DNA of 64,000 bases from Streptomyces sp. NBC_00554 (GTDB lineage Bacteria; Actinomycetota; Actinomycetes; Streptomycetales; Streptomycetaceae). A program made the translations under genes and the position numbers. The notes under the pieces were generated by a model. The model was given only the letters and a program-made list of their open reading frames with translations. It did no database searches and had not been told where the DNA came from. Position 1 is the stretch's first letter. Every line of letters starts with the position of its first letter. This document shows, piece by piece, positions 16,230 through 25,559 of the stretch. The stretch is taken from NCBI RefSeq assembly GCF_041431135.1, contig NZ_CP107799.1, positions 9,316,501 through 9,380,500 of the forward strand, given 5' to 3'.

Positions 16230-17681
16230 CTACCGCCGGAGCGAGAGCAGGTGCCAGTGCCAGGCGTCGAGTGCGACGAACAGTCCCGGGTCGACCAGTT
16301 CGTCGCCCTCCCGTTCGTAGGTGTTCCCGGAGAGCAGTTCGGTGAGTTCGCATGACTGCCCGCGAAAGTCGGTCCAGGGCAGCGGAACCTGCCCCTGGGC
16401 GGGCCGGTCGGAGTAGTTGATCACGACGAGGAACCGCTCCTGGCCGTCGGTCCAGGACCAGGCGAGCAGGTTGTCGTGGCTGTCGTTGTCCGGCCAGCCC
16501 GTGCAGGTCAGCAGCCGCCAGTCGCCTTCGCGGACGGGGGCCACGGCGCTCACCAGACGGCCGTAGAAGTCGCGCAGGGACTCGTCGGCCGGTTCCTGGG
16601 GCCGACGCGAGAGAAACACGGGCGGGCGTATGCGGCGTCCTTCGAACTGGCCCTCGTGCCACAGAGCCGCGCCGGGCAGGGTTGCCACCGCGACTGCTGC
16701 CGCGCGTTCCCGTCCTCCGGGCAGAGCGGCGGCGGCCCGGGGTTCGTCGTGGTTCTCCAGGAAGCGGACGAGCCGGCGCTGGTAGGCGAGGTCGGCGCCG
16801 AGGTGGCCGCGGACGGATCCGGCGTCCTCGTGGACCAGCCGGTCGTAGAGCCGTTTGTCGTAGCAGAGGTCGAAGCCCTGCTGCTGGAGGTCCCATTCGA
16901 GGTCCCAGTACGCCTCCGCGACGAAGAGGAGGCCGGGGTGGCGAGCGCGGACGCGTGGAATGACGTACGGCCAGAAGTCCTCGGCGGGTGCAGGGCCCGC
17001 CCGGTCTCCCCAGGTCTTCGCGAACACGTCGTTCATCAGCAGCATCGCCATGTCGCAGCGCACCCCGTCCGCCTGATCGCCGATCGCCGCCAGCGTGTCC
17101 ACCGCCGCCGCCCGCAGACCGTCACTGAAGGCATTCAGCTGGACAACGTCCGGCCACGGCGGGAAGTACGGGTCGCGGCCCCGCGCGTACACCTGCCCGC
17201 CGGCCTCCAGGAAGGCATCGGGGTCGCGGGCCAGATCGTCCGGCGTGCCCCGGACCAGGCAGTCCGGGCGCCCGGTGAGCCAAGGATGGTCCGGGGCCAC
17301 GTGATTGGGGACGTAGTCCAGGATCAGGCGTACACGCCGCGCGGCGAGTTCGGCCCGTGCCGCGGCCAGTCCCTCGGGACCGCCGAGGCTCTCGTCGACG
17401 ACGTAGTTCCGTACGCAGTACGGCGACCCGGCGATGTCCGCCGGTGTGAGGTCGGGCAGCGCGTCGCGGAAGGAGGCGACCAAGCCGTCGTCCCGCAGGG
17501 CGATCTCCAGTCCCGCCGGACTGCGCTCCCACACACCCATCAGCCATACGGTGTCCACACCCGGCCGTGCGACCTCGTCCCAGACCTCGCCGGGCACGTT
17601 CCCCAGGACGACGCGACGTCCGTACCGGCCGCTCAACTCACCCAGCCAGACCAGGGTGTTGATCTCGTAGATCACCGTCAT
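16230..17681 (-). CDS. GH13 alpha-amylase-family glycosidase
   Basis: A 483-residue GH13 enzyme with all four conserved regions: I DYVPNHV, II GVRCDMAML (nucleophile Asp), III FVAEAYW (acid Glu) and IV FLENHDEPRA (His-Asp). The N-terminus (MTVIYEINTLVWLGEL) has no signal peptide, so it acts in the cytoplasm. The start overlaps the stop of the upstream glucosidase-like gene by four bases (ATGA), implying translational coupling and joint function, probably on intracellular alpha-glucans or compatible-solute glucosides. Regions II-IV are intact, so it is expected to be active; the exact substrate is unknown. Confidence 0.88.
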   Translation of the reverse strand: MTVIYEINTLVWLGELSGRYGRRVVLGNVPGEVWDEVARPGVDTVWLMGVWERSPAGLEIALRDDGLVASFRDALPDLTPADIAGSPYCVRNYVVDESLGGPEGLAAARAELAARRVRLILDYVPNHVAPDHPWLTGRPDCLVRGTPDDLARDPDAFLEAGGQVYARGRDPYFPPWPDVVQLNAFSDGLRAAAVDTLAAIGDQADGVRCDMAMLLMNDVFAKTWGDRAGPAPAEDFWPYVIPRVRARHPGLLFVAEAYWDLEWDLQQQGFDLCYDKRLYDRLVHEDAGSVRGHLGADLAYQRRLVRFLENHDEPRAAAALPGGRERAAAVAVATLPGAALWHEGQFEGRRIRPPVFLSRRPQEPADESLRDFYGRLVSAVAPVREGDWRLLTCTGWPDNDSHDNLLAWSWTDGQERFLVVINYSDRPAQGQVPLPWTDFRGQSCELTELLSGNTYEREGDELVDPGLFVALDAWHWHLLSLRR

Positions 17682-20368
17682 GACAGGGGCTCCTCCCGCA
17701 GGGCGCCCCAGTCACCGGCGCCGACGAGATGGAACAAGGTGGCGGTGACCGCGGCCAGGCCTGTCCAGCCGGTCTGGTGGGAGGCGCCGAGGCCGGCGCC
17801 GGTGTCTCCGTGGAAGTACTCGTAGAAGAGGATCAGGTCCTTCCAGTTCGGGTCCTTGGCGAACTTGGCCTGGGTGCCGTGCACCGGCCGGTGTCCGTCG
17901 CCGTTGCTCAGGAAGGTGGCGGTGAGCCGGTCGGAGATCTCGCGCGCGACCTCGTAGAGGTTCATCCGCCGGCCGGAGCCGGTCGGGCATTCCACGGTGA
18001 ACTCGTCGCCGTGGTAGGCGTGCAGGTTCAGCAGGGCGCGGATGAGGAGGACATTGACCGGGAACCACACAGGGCCGCGCCAGTTGGAGTTGCCCCCGAA
18101 CATGCCCGAGTCCGACTCGGCGGGCAGATAGCCGACCCCGTACGTCTCGTCGTGCACCTCGAAGGTGTACGGGTGCTCGGCGTGATGGCGCGACAGCGAG
18201 CGGATGCCGTGCGGACCGAGGAACTCGTCCTCGTCGAGCATGCGGGACAGGATGCGCCGCAGCCGGTCCTCGTCGAACAGGGCGAACAGATGACGCCCCG
18301 CCTCGCCCGTATCGAGGGCATGGTGGGAGGAGACAAGGGCTTCGACGGCCGGATGCCTGCGCACGAACTCCCTTGCTCCCTCGACCAGTTCCGGGAAACG
18401 CTGATCCGTCCAGCCGCCGATCACGCTGGTCGCGGCGAGCGGGATCAGCCCGACCAGGGAACGGACCTTGAGCCGGGTCGCGCGGCCGTCGGGCAGGCGC
18501 AGCACGTCGTAGAAGAAGCCGTCCTCCTCGTCCCACAGGCTCTGGTTGTCGTTGCCGATGCGGTTCGTCGCCACCGCGATCCAGGCGAAGTGCTCGAACA
18601 GGGTCTGCGCGTGCTCGACGTACACCGGGTTGTCGACGGCCAGTTCGATGGCGATCTCCAGAAGGTTCTGGCAGCACAGGGCCATCCAGGCGGTGCCGTC
18701 GGCCTGGTCGAGGTGGCCGCCCGTGGGCAGGGGAGCGCTGCGGTCGAAGACACCGATGTTGTCGAGACCGAGGAAGCCGCCCTGGAAGACGTTGTTGCCG
18801 TCGACGTCCTTGCGGTTGAGCCACCAGGTGAAGTTCTTCATCAGCTTCTGGAAGGCGTTCTCCAGGAAGACGCGGTCGCCTTGCCCGGTGCGGTGCTTCT
18901 CCAGCTCGTAGACGAAGAGGACCGCCCAGGCGTGCACGGGCGGGTTGACGTCACCGAAATTCCATTCGTACGCCGGGATCTGGCCGTTGGGATGCAGATA
19001 CAGACGGCGCAGCAGCAACTCCAGCTGGGACTTGGCGAACCCGATGTCGACCATGGACAGGGCGATGGTGTGGAAGGCGAGGTCCCAGGCGGCGAACCAG
19101 GGGTACTCCCAGGTGTCCGGCATCGACATGATCTCGTCGTTGATCATGTGGTACCAGGCGCTGTTGCGGACCCGGGGATCGGCGGCGAGCGGGTCGAGGC
19201 CGTGCTCGGCGAGCCAGCGCTCCACGTCGAGGTAGTAGTACTGCTTGCTCCACAGCATCCCGGCGAGCGCCTGCCGCACCAGACGCCGCTCGTCCTCGGC
19301 CATGCCGTCGGGGACGACGCCCTCGAAGAACACGTCGGCCTCGGTCCGTCGCGTGTCGAACAGCTGGCTGAACTCGGCCCAGGGGTCCGTGAGTTCGGCG
19401 TCGGTCAGGCGCAGCCGTACGGTGGCGCTGTCGCCGGCGGGCACGGTGAGGACGTGGTGTACGGCGGCCTTGGTGCCGGTCCGCCCCGGGTTGACGGCGC
19501 CGGTCTCGCCGTGGACGACGCAACGGTCGATGCCGTCCTTGACGTACGGGACGGTGTTCGAACTGCCGAAGACGCGCTCGTTGTTGGTGTCGTTCTCGGT
19601 GAACAGGGTCTCCGTTCCGCCGGTGAAGTACAGCCGTCGCGTGCCGAGTTCCTCGTGGTCGGCGCGGAGCGGGCCGCCGGGTTCCTGACGGATGGTCGGT
19701 ACGGCGGTGCCGCCCGCCCACGACCAGGTGTGCCGGAACCACAGGGTCGGCAGCAGGTGGAGGGTGGCCTCGTCGGGACCCCGGTTGTGCGCGGTGATCT
19801 CGATCAGCAGGTCCTCGGGGCCTGCCTTGGCGTACTCGACGAACACGTCGAAGTAGCGGTCCTCGTCGAAGACGCCCGTATCAAGGAGTTCGTATTCGGG
19901 GTCGTGCCGCTGCCGGGCCTGGTTGACGGCCACCAGATCGTCGTAAGGGAAGGCGCCCTGCGGGTACTTGTAGAGGTACTTCATGTACGAGTGGGTGGGC
20001 GTCGAGTCGAGGTGGAAGTAGTACTCCTTGACGTCCTCGCCGTGATTGCCCTCGGCGTTGGTCAGGCCGAACATCCGCTCCTTGAGGATCGGATCGTTGC
20101 CGTTCCACAGCGCCAGCGCGAAGCACAGCCGCTGCTTGTCGTCGCTGACGCCCGCGATGCCGTCCTCGCCCCAGCGGTAGGCCCGGGAGCGGGCCTGGTC
20201 GTGGGTGAAGTACGACCAGGCGTCACCGCCGGGGCTGTAGTCCTCGCGGACCGTGCCCCATTGCCGTTCGCTCAGATACGGCCCCCAACGCCGCCACGCC
20301 GCCCGCCCCGCGTCGGCATCCGCCAGCCGCAGCCGCTCCGGATCCGCCCCGCCACTGTTCTCCGTCAT
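17678..20368 (-). CDS. GH63/MGH1-like glycoside hydrolase (large glucosidase)
   Basis: An 896-residue protein of the bacterial glucosidase family related to GH63 mannosyl-oligosaccharide glucosidase and mannosylglycerate hydrolase. Recognisable features are the N-terminal DYSPGGDAWSYFTHDQARSRAYRWGEDGI, the toroid-domain segment AWDLAFHTIALSMVDIGFAK with EWNFGDVNPPVHAWAV, and the C-terminal NWRGPVWFPVNVLL. It lacks a signal peptide. ATG 20368 is chosen because GGGAGGG precedes it seven bases upstream. It is translationally coupled to the GH13 gene, a pairing I would read as turnover of an intracellular glucan or glucosylated solute. Substrate is not certain. Confidence 0.82.
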   Translation of the reverse strand: MTENSGGADPERLRLADADAGRAAWRRWGPYLSERQWGTVREDYSPGGDAWSYFTHDQARSRAYRWGEDGIAGVSDDKQRLCFALALWNGNDPILKERMFGLTNAEGNHGEDVKEYYFHLDSTPTHSYMKYLYKYPQGAFPYDDLVAVNQARQRHDPEYELLDTGVFDEDRYFDVFVEYAKAGPEDLLIEITAHNRGPDEATLHLLPTLWFRHTWSWAGGTAVPTIRQEPGGPLRADHEELGTRRLYFTGGTETLFTENDTNNERVFGSSNTVPYVKDGIDRCVVHGETGAVNPGRTGTKAAVHHVLTVPAGDSATVRLRLTDAELTDPWAEFSQLFDTRRTEADVFFEGVVPDGMAEDERRLVRQALAGMLWSKQYYYLDVERWLAEHGLDPLAADPRVRNSAWYHMINDEIMSMPDTWEYPWFAAWDLAFHTIALSMVDIGFAKSQLELLLRRLYLHPNGQIPAYEWNFGDVNPPVHAWAVLFVYELEKHRTGQGDRVFLENAFQKLMKNFTWWLNRKDVDGNNVFQGGFLGLDNIGVFDRSAPLPTGGHLDQADGTAWMALCCQNLLEIAIELAVDNPVYVEHAQTLFEHFAWIAVATNRIGNDNQSLWDEEDGFFYDVLRLPDGRATRLKVRSLVGLIPLAATSVIGGWTDQRFPELVEGAREFVRRHPAVEALVSSHHALDTGEAGRHLFALFDEDRLRRILSRMLDEDEFLGPHGIRSLSRHHAEHPYTFEVHDETYGVGYLPAESDSGMFGGNSNWRGPVWFPVNVLLIRALLNLHAYHGDEFTVECPTGSGRRMNLYEVAREISDRLTATFLSNGDGHRPVHGTQAKFAKDPNWKDLILFYEYFHGDTGAGLGASHQTGWTGLAAVTATLFHLVGAGDWGALREEPLS

Positions 20369-20485
20369 CGCACGCCCTCCCCATGGAGCACCTTCACCCA
20401 GACTCCGGCGTCTCGGACTCGGCCGCAACGCCTGCGGCGGTGACGGGCGGTACGGGGATCCCGGCGGGGGAGTAAGGCGGCGGGC

Positions 20486-20965
20486 TCACGGTGTCTTCTG
20501 AGACGACTGCTCGGTGCCGTTCATCTTCGCCCGGTTCTGCGCGAGGAATACCTGCACCGCCTGTTCGACCTGCTTGGCGTCGACTCCGAGGGCTTGTCCG
20601 ATGTGGGCCGACCACACCTCGGAGCGGACATTGGTCTCGAAGTCCAGATCGGCGCGGACTTTCTCGCGAAGAGCCTGGCGGTTCTGGCTCACCATCACGA
20701 AGGTGGACAGAAAGATCGCCTCAAGGCTGACGATCATGGTGAGCAGTCCGAAAGGGAACGGGTCCCAGATCGCGGACTCGCCGAACAGCCCCTCGTTGAC
20801 GACAATCCAGACCGCGAACCACGCCGCATGGATATAGACGAATTGCATCGTTCCGGCGAAGGTGGTGATCGCGTCCGCGATCCGGTCCTGGGTCCCGCGC
20901 ATCCGCGCGAGAACGGCCCGCTCATTCGGAAGACGTACGTCAAACCTACTGGGTTCGGGGGCCAT
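20486..20965 (-). CDS. DUF1003 membrane protein
   Basis: A 159-residue protein with two membrane helices (FVYIHAAWFAVWIVVNE and FGLLTMIVSLEAIFLSTFVMVSQNRQ), the signature of DUF1003. A soluble C-terminal helix carries the family's D-L-D-F-E-T-N segment. The molecular function is unknown. ATG 20965 is preferred over the GTG six bases earlier because AAGGAG lies five bases before it. Its own promoter of the shared class lies upstream at 21005-21046. Confidence 0.85.
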   Translation of the reverse strand: MAPEPSRFDVRLPNERAVLARMRGTQDRIADAITTFAGTMQFVYIHAAWFAVWIVVNEGLFGESAIWDPFPFGLLTMIVSLEAIFLSTFVMVSQNRQALREKVRADLDFETNVRSEVWSAHIGQALGVDAKQVEQAVQVFLAQNRAKMNGTEQSSQKTP

Positions 20966-21004
20966 GGCCACTCCTTGATCGGCTGCTCACGAGAGACGCA
21001 CGAC

Positions 21005-21046
21005 AGCCTAGGCGCGGGGCAGGTGGCCCCCTTGGGTCAAACGACT
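21005..21046 (-). promoter_or_regulatory. Shared stress-type promoter upstream of DUF1003 gene
   Basis: On the minus strand the box AGTCGTTTGACCCAAG (21046 to 21031) is followed after 20 bases by TAGGCT (21010 to 21005). The inferred start lies about 33 bases before ATG 20965. Confidence 0.6.
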
Positions 21047-21305
21047 GTGTACAAAGCCGAAGGCGTACCCATGCGCCGTTCATTGAGTCGATTGGCCGAA
21101 GAGAGCCGGGCCGACGCGGCGACCGTGTGACTAGCCACTGCCGTTGGTGCCGAATGCTGTGGCCGGGAACATGGACCCGCGTTCCCCGATCAGTGATGGT
21201 CTTGATGTCGATGTGAATCGGACGTTCGCCCACGTGCGCCTGGAACCAGGTGCCATTGGGGTCTTGGTCATCGCAGATTGAAGGAATAGTAAAGGATGCT
21301 CTTTC
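21047..21305. other. Intergenic region with locally low GC and a possible decayed coding fragment
   Basis: Between the DUF1003 promoter and the third LAL gene no intact gene is seen. On the minus strand 21110-21250 reads as an open but unsupported stretch (GERPIHIDIKTITDRGTRVH), which could be a decayed gene. The last 40 bases before the LAL gene are AT-rich for this genome and probably contain its promoter. Confidence 0.35.
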
Positions 21306-21356
21306 TTGTCAACCCATCATGATTTCTCCGCCGAGCGGCTCGGTGGCGGGAAGCCG

Positions 21357-24206
21357 GTGAATTCACGGCCCGGAGCGGACCTGGCCGGGCGCGCGGCCGA
21401 GCTGGAACTGATGGACTCGCTGTTCGCGGGGCAGGGTCGGGACGGCGGCAGCCTGCTGCTGCGCGGCGCTCCGGGGGTGGGAAAGACGGCACTGCTGGAT
21501 GCCGCCGCGGTACGGGCCGCGGACGCCGGAATGCGGGTACTGCGCGCCTCCGGCGTGGAGTTCGAGGCCGAGATGAAGTTCTCGGCGCTGCACCAGATGC
21601 TCTATCCGCTGCGCAGGCAGGCCAAGGAGCTCGCCGGTCACCATCGAGACGTCCTCGACCGGATCTTCGGTCTCGCCCCGGGACCGTCGCCGGACCCGCC
21701 GGCCGCCTCGACGGCGGTACTCGCCCTGCTCGGCGAGGTCGCCGTCGAGCGCCCGCTGTTGATGATCGTCGACGACATGCCGTGCGTCGACCGTGCCAGC
21801 GCGACCGTGCTGGGGTTCGTCGTCCGCAGGATCAGTGACGATCCGGTCGTCTTCCTTGCCGCCGCCCGAACGGGAACCGAGGGCCTCAGTCACCAACTCC
21901 AGCTGCCCGTACGGGAGATCGGGCCGCTTGCCGCACAGTCGGCGGCCGAGTTGCTGGACGTCCGATGGCCCGGGCTGGCGCCGACGGTACGGCGGCGGTT
22001 GCTGGCCGAGGCCGCGGGCAATCCGCTCGCGCTGCAGGAGTTGCCGGCGGCGCTGAGCAGTCGGCAGCGCTCGGGCCAGGACCCGCTGCCCGCGTTCCTG
22101 GCTCTTTCCGGGCGGCTGGAGACGGCCTTCGCCTCTGCCGTCGAAAGGCTGCCCGCGCCGACCCGAAGGGTGCTGCTCGTGGCCGCGCTGAACGCCGACG
22201 CCTGCCTGACCACGATACGGAAGGCCGCGCGGGACTCCGCGGGCGTCGACGACCTCGCCCCGGCGCAGCGGGCGGACCTCGTCCACGTCGATGCGGCAGA
22301 CGGCCACATATCGTTTCGGTATCCGCTGGACCGCGCCGCGATCGTGCACCTGGCGTCCCCGAGTGAACGCCGGGGCGCGCACCGCTCCCTGGCCGCGGCT
22401 CTGGCCGATTCCCCTGAGCGTCGGGCGTGGCATCTGGCCGAGGCCGCGACCGGACCGGACGAGTCGGTGGCCCGGGCGCTGGACGAAGCGGCCCTGGCCA
22501 TCTGGCGGCGCGGCGCACCCTCTGGCGCCGCGGCCCGGGCGTCGGACGAGACAGCCGTCTCCGACCGGCGGCGCGTCGCCGCGTCCGCCGCGGTGGCCTG
22601 GCTCATGCGCGCCGGTGAGCTCAGCCCGGATCCTGCCGACCGGTCCCGCCGGCTGGTCGAGGCCGCCTACCTCGCGACCATCACCGGTCAACTCGAAGAC
22701 GTGCAACGGCTGTTGGCCGATGCCGGACAGTCACCCGACACGTCGACCGGGCTGGTGTTCGCCGCCACCGCCCACCTCCTCACCAACGACGAGGGCGATG
22801 TCGACGCCGCCTACCGGCTCCTGGCCCGGGCACTCGACGACAACACCGACACCGCCAAGGGCGACGACTGGGGCTGCTACGGCATCCTGTACGCGCTGCT
22901 CCTCGTCAGCCTCTATGCGCTGCGTCCCGAGCCGTGGCAGCTTCTCAAGACCGCAATGGCCAGGTTCGATCCGGCCGCGGTAACTCCGTTCAGACTGTGC
23001 TACGACGCATATGTCGACCCCACTCGCGCCCCCGAAGCCCTGCGGAAGGGCCTCACCGACGCCTTCGCGGCACTGCCCGCCGACGCGGCACCCTGGCAGC
23101 TCATCCCTCTGGCCTTCGCCGCCGTCGCCATGGACACTCTGTCCGACTACCGGTATCTGGTCGCCCGCATGATCGAACGGGAACGTGACGGCGGCGCGAT
23201 CGCCATGGTCATCCCCGCGCTGATGCTGCTCTGCCACGACTCCTACGGCCACGGGCAGTGGGACGAGGCCGAGAGCCTGGCACAGGAGGGGCTGGACCTG
23301 GCAGAGGTCTACGGCTACCACTTCTGGGAGCGGCAGATCCGGGCTCTGCTGGCATCGGGCGCGGCTCTTCGCGGCGACGTGGACCTCGCCCGTACCCGCA
23401 GCGAGGAGACCACGAACTGGGCGGCGCCCCGCGGCATCGAGGTGACCGAGGCCTACGCCCGGTCGGCGCGCCACCTCGCGGCCATCGGCCAGGGCGACTA
23501 CGAGGAGGCCCACGTCCAAATCGGCAGGGTCGATCCGTCCGGCGCACCGAGCCCCGGTATCCCGGGCCGGTGGGTGGTCCTCGACCTGGTCGAGGCGGCG
23601 GTCCGCACCGGCCGCACGGACGAGGCGCGCGCCCACGTCGCCGCCGCGCGAGAGGCGGGCATCCACCGCATCTCCCCCCGCATCGCGATGATCACCGCCG
23701 GAGCCGCGGCCGTGGCTGCCGAGGAGAACGAAGCCGGCCACCTGTTCGAGGCAGCCCTGTCCCTGCCCCAGGCGGCCCGCTGGCCGTGGGAACACGCCCG
23801 CATCCAACTCGCCTACGGGCAGTGGCTGCGCCGCGCCCGCGACTCGCGCGCCCGCCGGCACCTGAGCGCCGCCCTCGAAACCTTCGACCGGATCGGCGCG
23901 GAAGCCATGGCCCAGCGGGCCCGCAATGAGCTGCGCGCGACTGGCGTCGCCACCACCGCCGGGCCCGACGCAGCGACCGCCGTATTGACCGTGCAGGAAG
24001 GGCAGATCGCCGAGCTGGCGGCCACCGGCCTGACCAACAAGCAGATCGGCGAGCGGCTGTTCCTGTCCCACCGCACGGTCGGCTCCCATCTGCACCGGAT
24101 GTATCCCAAGCTCGGTATCACCTCACGCGCCGCGCTCCGCGTCGCCCTGGAGGCGATGGCACCCGGCGGGGACGACCAGGTGTCGCTGGAGCCCCCGGCC
24201 GGCTAG
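21357..24206 (+). CDS. LAL-type LuxR-family transcriptional regulator
   Basis: A 949-residue LAL regulator, third in the window. Walker A RGAPGVGKTALL lies at about residues 36-47 and Walker B-like LLMIVDDMPCVD follows. After a long helical region the C-terminus has a complete LuxR HTH (GLTNKQIGERLFLSHRTVGS, KLGITSRAAL). GTG 21357 is close to the ATPase domain; a TTG at 21306 with AAAGGA upstream is an alternative start. Unlike the two tandem LAL genes, no copy of the shared promoter box is visible. The targets are unknown; the PucR gene lies 89 bases downstream on the same strand. Confidence 0.88.
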   Translation: MNSRPGADLAGRAAELELMDSLFAGQGRDGGSLLLRGAPGVGKTALLDAAAVRAADAGMRVLRASGVEFEAEMKFSALHQMLYPLRRQAKELAGHHRDVLDRIFGLAPGPSPDPPAASTAVLALLGEVAVERPLLMIVDDMPCVDRASATVLGFVVRRISDDPVVFLAAARTGTEGLSHQLQLPVREIGPLAAQSAAELLDVRWPGLAPTVRRRLLAEAAGNPLALQELPAALSSRQRSGQDPLPAFLALSGRLETAFASAVERLPAPTRRVLLVAALNADACLTTIRKAARDSAGVDDLAPAQRADLVHVDAADGHISFRYPLDRAAIVHLASPSERRGAHRSLAAALADSPERRAWHLAEAATGPDESVARALDEAALAIWRRGAPSGAAARASDETAVSDRRRVAASAAVAWLMRAGELSPDPADRSRRLVEAAYLATITGQLEDVQRLLADAGQSPDTSTGLVFAATAHLLTNDEGDVDAAYRLLARALDDNTDTAKGDDWGCYGILYALLLVSLYALRPEPWQLLKTAMARFDPAAVTPFRLCYDAYVDPTRAPEALRKGLTDAFAALPADAAPWQLIPLAFAAVAMDTLSDYRYLVARMIERERDGGAIAMVIPALMLLCHDSYGHGQWDEAESLAQEGLDLAEVYGYHFWERQIRALLASGAALRGDVDLARTRSEETTNWAAPRGIEVTEAYARSARHLAAIGQGDYEEAHVQIGRVDPSGAPSPGIPGRWVVLDLVEAAVRTGRTDEARAHVAAAREAGIHRISPRIAMITAGAAAVAAEENEAGHLFEAALSLPQAARWPWEHARIQLAYGQWLRRARDSRARRHLSAALETFDRIGAEAMAQRARNELRATGVATTAGPDAATAVLTVQEGQIAELAATGLTNKQIGERLFLSHRTVGSHLHRMYPKLGITSRAALRVALEAMAPGGDDQVSLEPPAG

Positions 24207-24295
24207 TCCACCGGCCTCGGGTCGTCGTCGGCCGGCCCCGGCCCGGCGAGGCGGCGGTTCCGCGCCACGGTGCGGCCCGGTGCTCCGGCGGTACG

Positions 24296-25555
24296 GTGGA
24301 GGGAAGACCCCTGACCGGTGAGCCGGAGACGACATTGGCGGACGACGAGGTCAACGCCCTGGCGACCGCTTTGCTCGAACGCGTCGGGGAGCTGGCGAAG
24401 GAGATGGCGGCGCGGATCCGCGCCGGCTCGCGGGACTACCACTACGACGTGGTACCCGCGGAGGAGCTGGAAGAGGCTTGCCGGAGCCACCTCGGCAACG
24501 CACTCCGGGCGCTGACCGGACAGGTACCCCTGGACACCGAGGCCGCCTCCCGCATCGGCCGTCGACGCGCCCAGCAGAACGTGCCGCTTCCCGCCGTGAT
24601 GACGGCCTACCGCATCGGCGTGAAGTACTTCTGGGAGGCGGTGGTCGACGAGGCCACCAGGAACTCCCTGGTGGGCAGCGACAGGCTGGTCGAGGCGGCC
24701 TCGGCGATGTGGGTGCTCCAGGACGGCATCACCGAGGCCATGGTCTCCGGATACCACGACGCAATGGCCCAGCGACTCCTCGCCGACGAGCACGAGCGTT
24801 CTGCGCTGGTGGAGGCGCTGCTGGAGGGCAGGAGCATGGACACCGACGCCGTGTGGTCCGCGGCGGAGGTTCTGGACATGCCGCGCAGAGGTCCGTTCAC
24901 CGTGGTCGCCGCGGAGGTACCGCAGATCGGCCGGGAGGCCCTGCCGGAGATTGCGGCCCTCCTGAGCCGGCGCGGCATCCGGTCCGCCTGGCGGCTGCGC
25001 CCCGATCTCCAGCTGGGCATCGTGTACCTGCGCACCTCGCGGGACCGGGACGACCTCGCCGAGCTGTTGCGGCAGCACGCGGAGCAGCGCGTGGGCGTCA
25101 GTCCGTCCTATGACGACCTGCACCTCACGGGGGACGCCTTGCGCTTCGCGAAGGTCGCCATGCGCGGCGGCGACGCGGAGAGCGGTGCCGTGACCGTCTT
25201 CGACGACTCCCTGGTCGCGGTCGCGTCCGCCGGCGCACCCGATGTCATGGCCCGCGTCGCCGCCAACGTCCTCGGTCCGATCCAGGCCCTGCCGGTCGGC
25301 GATCGCGAACTGCTGCTGGACACACTCGACGCCTGGTTCGCCTGCGGTGGATCGGCCGACGAGGCCGCCAAGCGCCTCTACGTTCACCCCAACACCGTGC
25401 GCTCGCGCTTGCGCCGCATCGCCGAACGTACCAGCCGCTCCCTCACCGATCCCCGCGGTATCACCGAGCTCTCCCTCGCACTGCGCGCGGTGCGGCAGAC
25501 CCCGAAGCCCTCGTCCTCGGAGCCGACCGGCACCACGGACACAGCAGGCAGCTGA
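24296..25555 (+). CDS. PucR/CdaR-type helix-turn-helix regulator
   Basis: A 419-residue protein. The N-terminal half (about 20-170) is a helical RsbRD-type sensor-like domain, the middle is a GGDEF-related CdaR-like domain, and the C-terminus carries the PucR HTH, LDTLDAWFACGGSADEAAKRLYVHPNTVRSRLRRI. These regulators control purine, glycolate or specialised-metabolism genes in different bacteria. GTG 24296 is used; no strong Shine-Dalgarno is visible and a later TTG cannot be excluded. It converges on the P450 gene, with only four bases between the stops, so any target is not obvious from position. Confidence 0.82.
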   Translation: MEGRPLTGEPETTLADDEVNALATALLERVGELAKEMAARIRAGSRDYHYDVVPAEELEEACRSHLGNALRALTGQVPLDTEAASRIGRRRAQQNVPLPAVMTAYRIGVKYFWEAVVDEATRNSLVGSDRLVEAASAMWVLQDGITEAMVSGYHDAMAQRLLADEHERSALVEALLEGRSMDTDAVWSAAEVLDMPRRGPFTVVAAEVPQIGREALPEIAALLSRRGIRSAWRLRPDLQLGIVYLRTSRDRDDLAELLRQHAEQRVGVSPSYDDLHLTGDALRFAKVAMRGGDAESGAVTVFDDSLVAVASAGAPDVMARVAANVLGPIQALPVGDRELLLDTLDAWFACGGSADEAAKRLYVHPNTVRSRLRRIAERTSRSLTDPRGITELSLALRAVRQTPKPSSSEPTGTTDTAGS

Positions 25556-25559
25556 GCAG

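Noticed and set aside
17729..20443. A 904-codon open frame on the plus strand
   Set aside because: It lies exactly opposite the GH63-like gene, has no family similarity and is a by-product of high third-position GC.
21110..21250. Transposase or toxin remnant on the minus strand
   Set aside because: The stretch GERPIHIDIKTITDRGTRVH is suggestive but too short and not clearly matched to a family.
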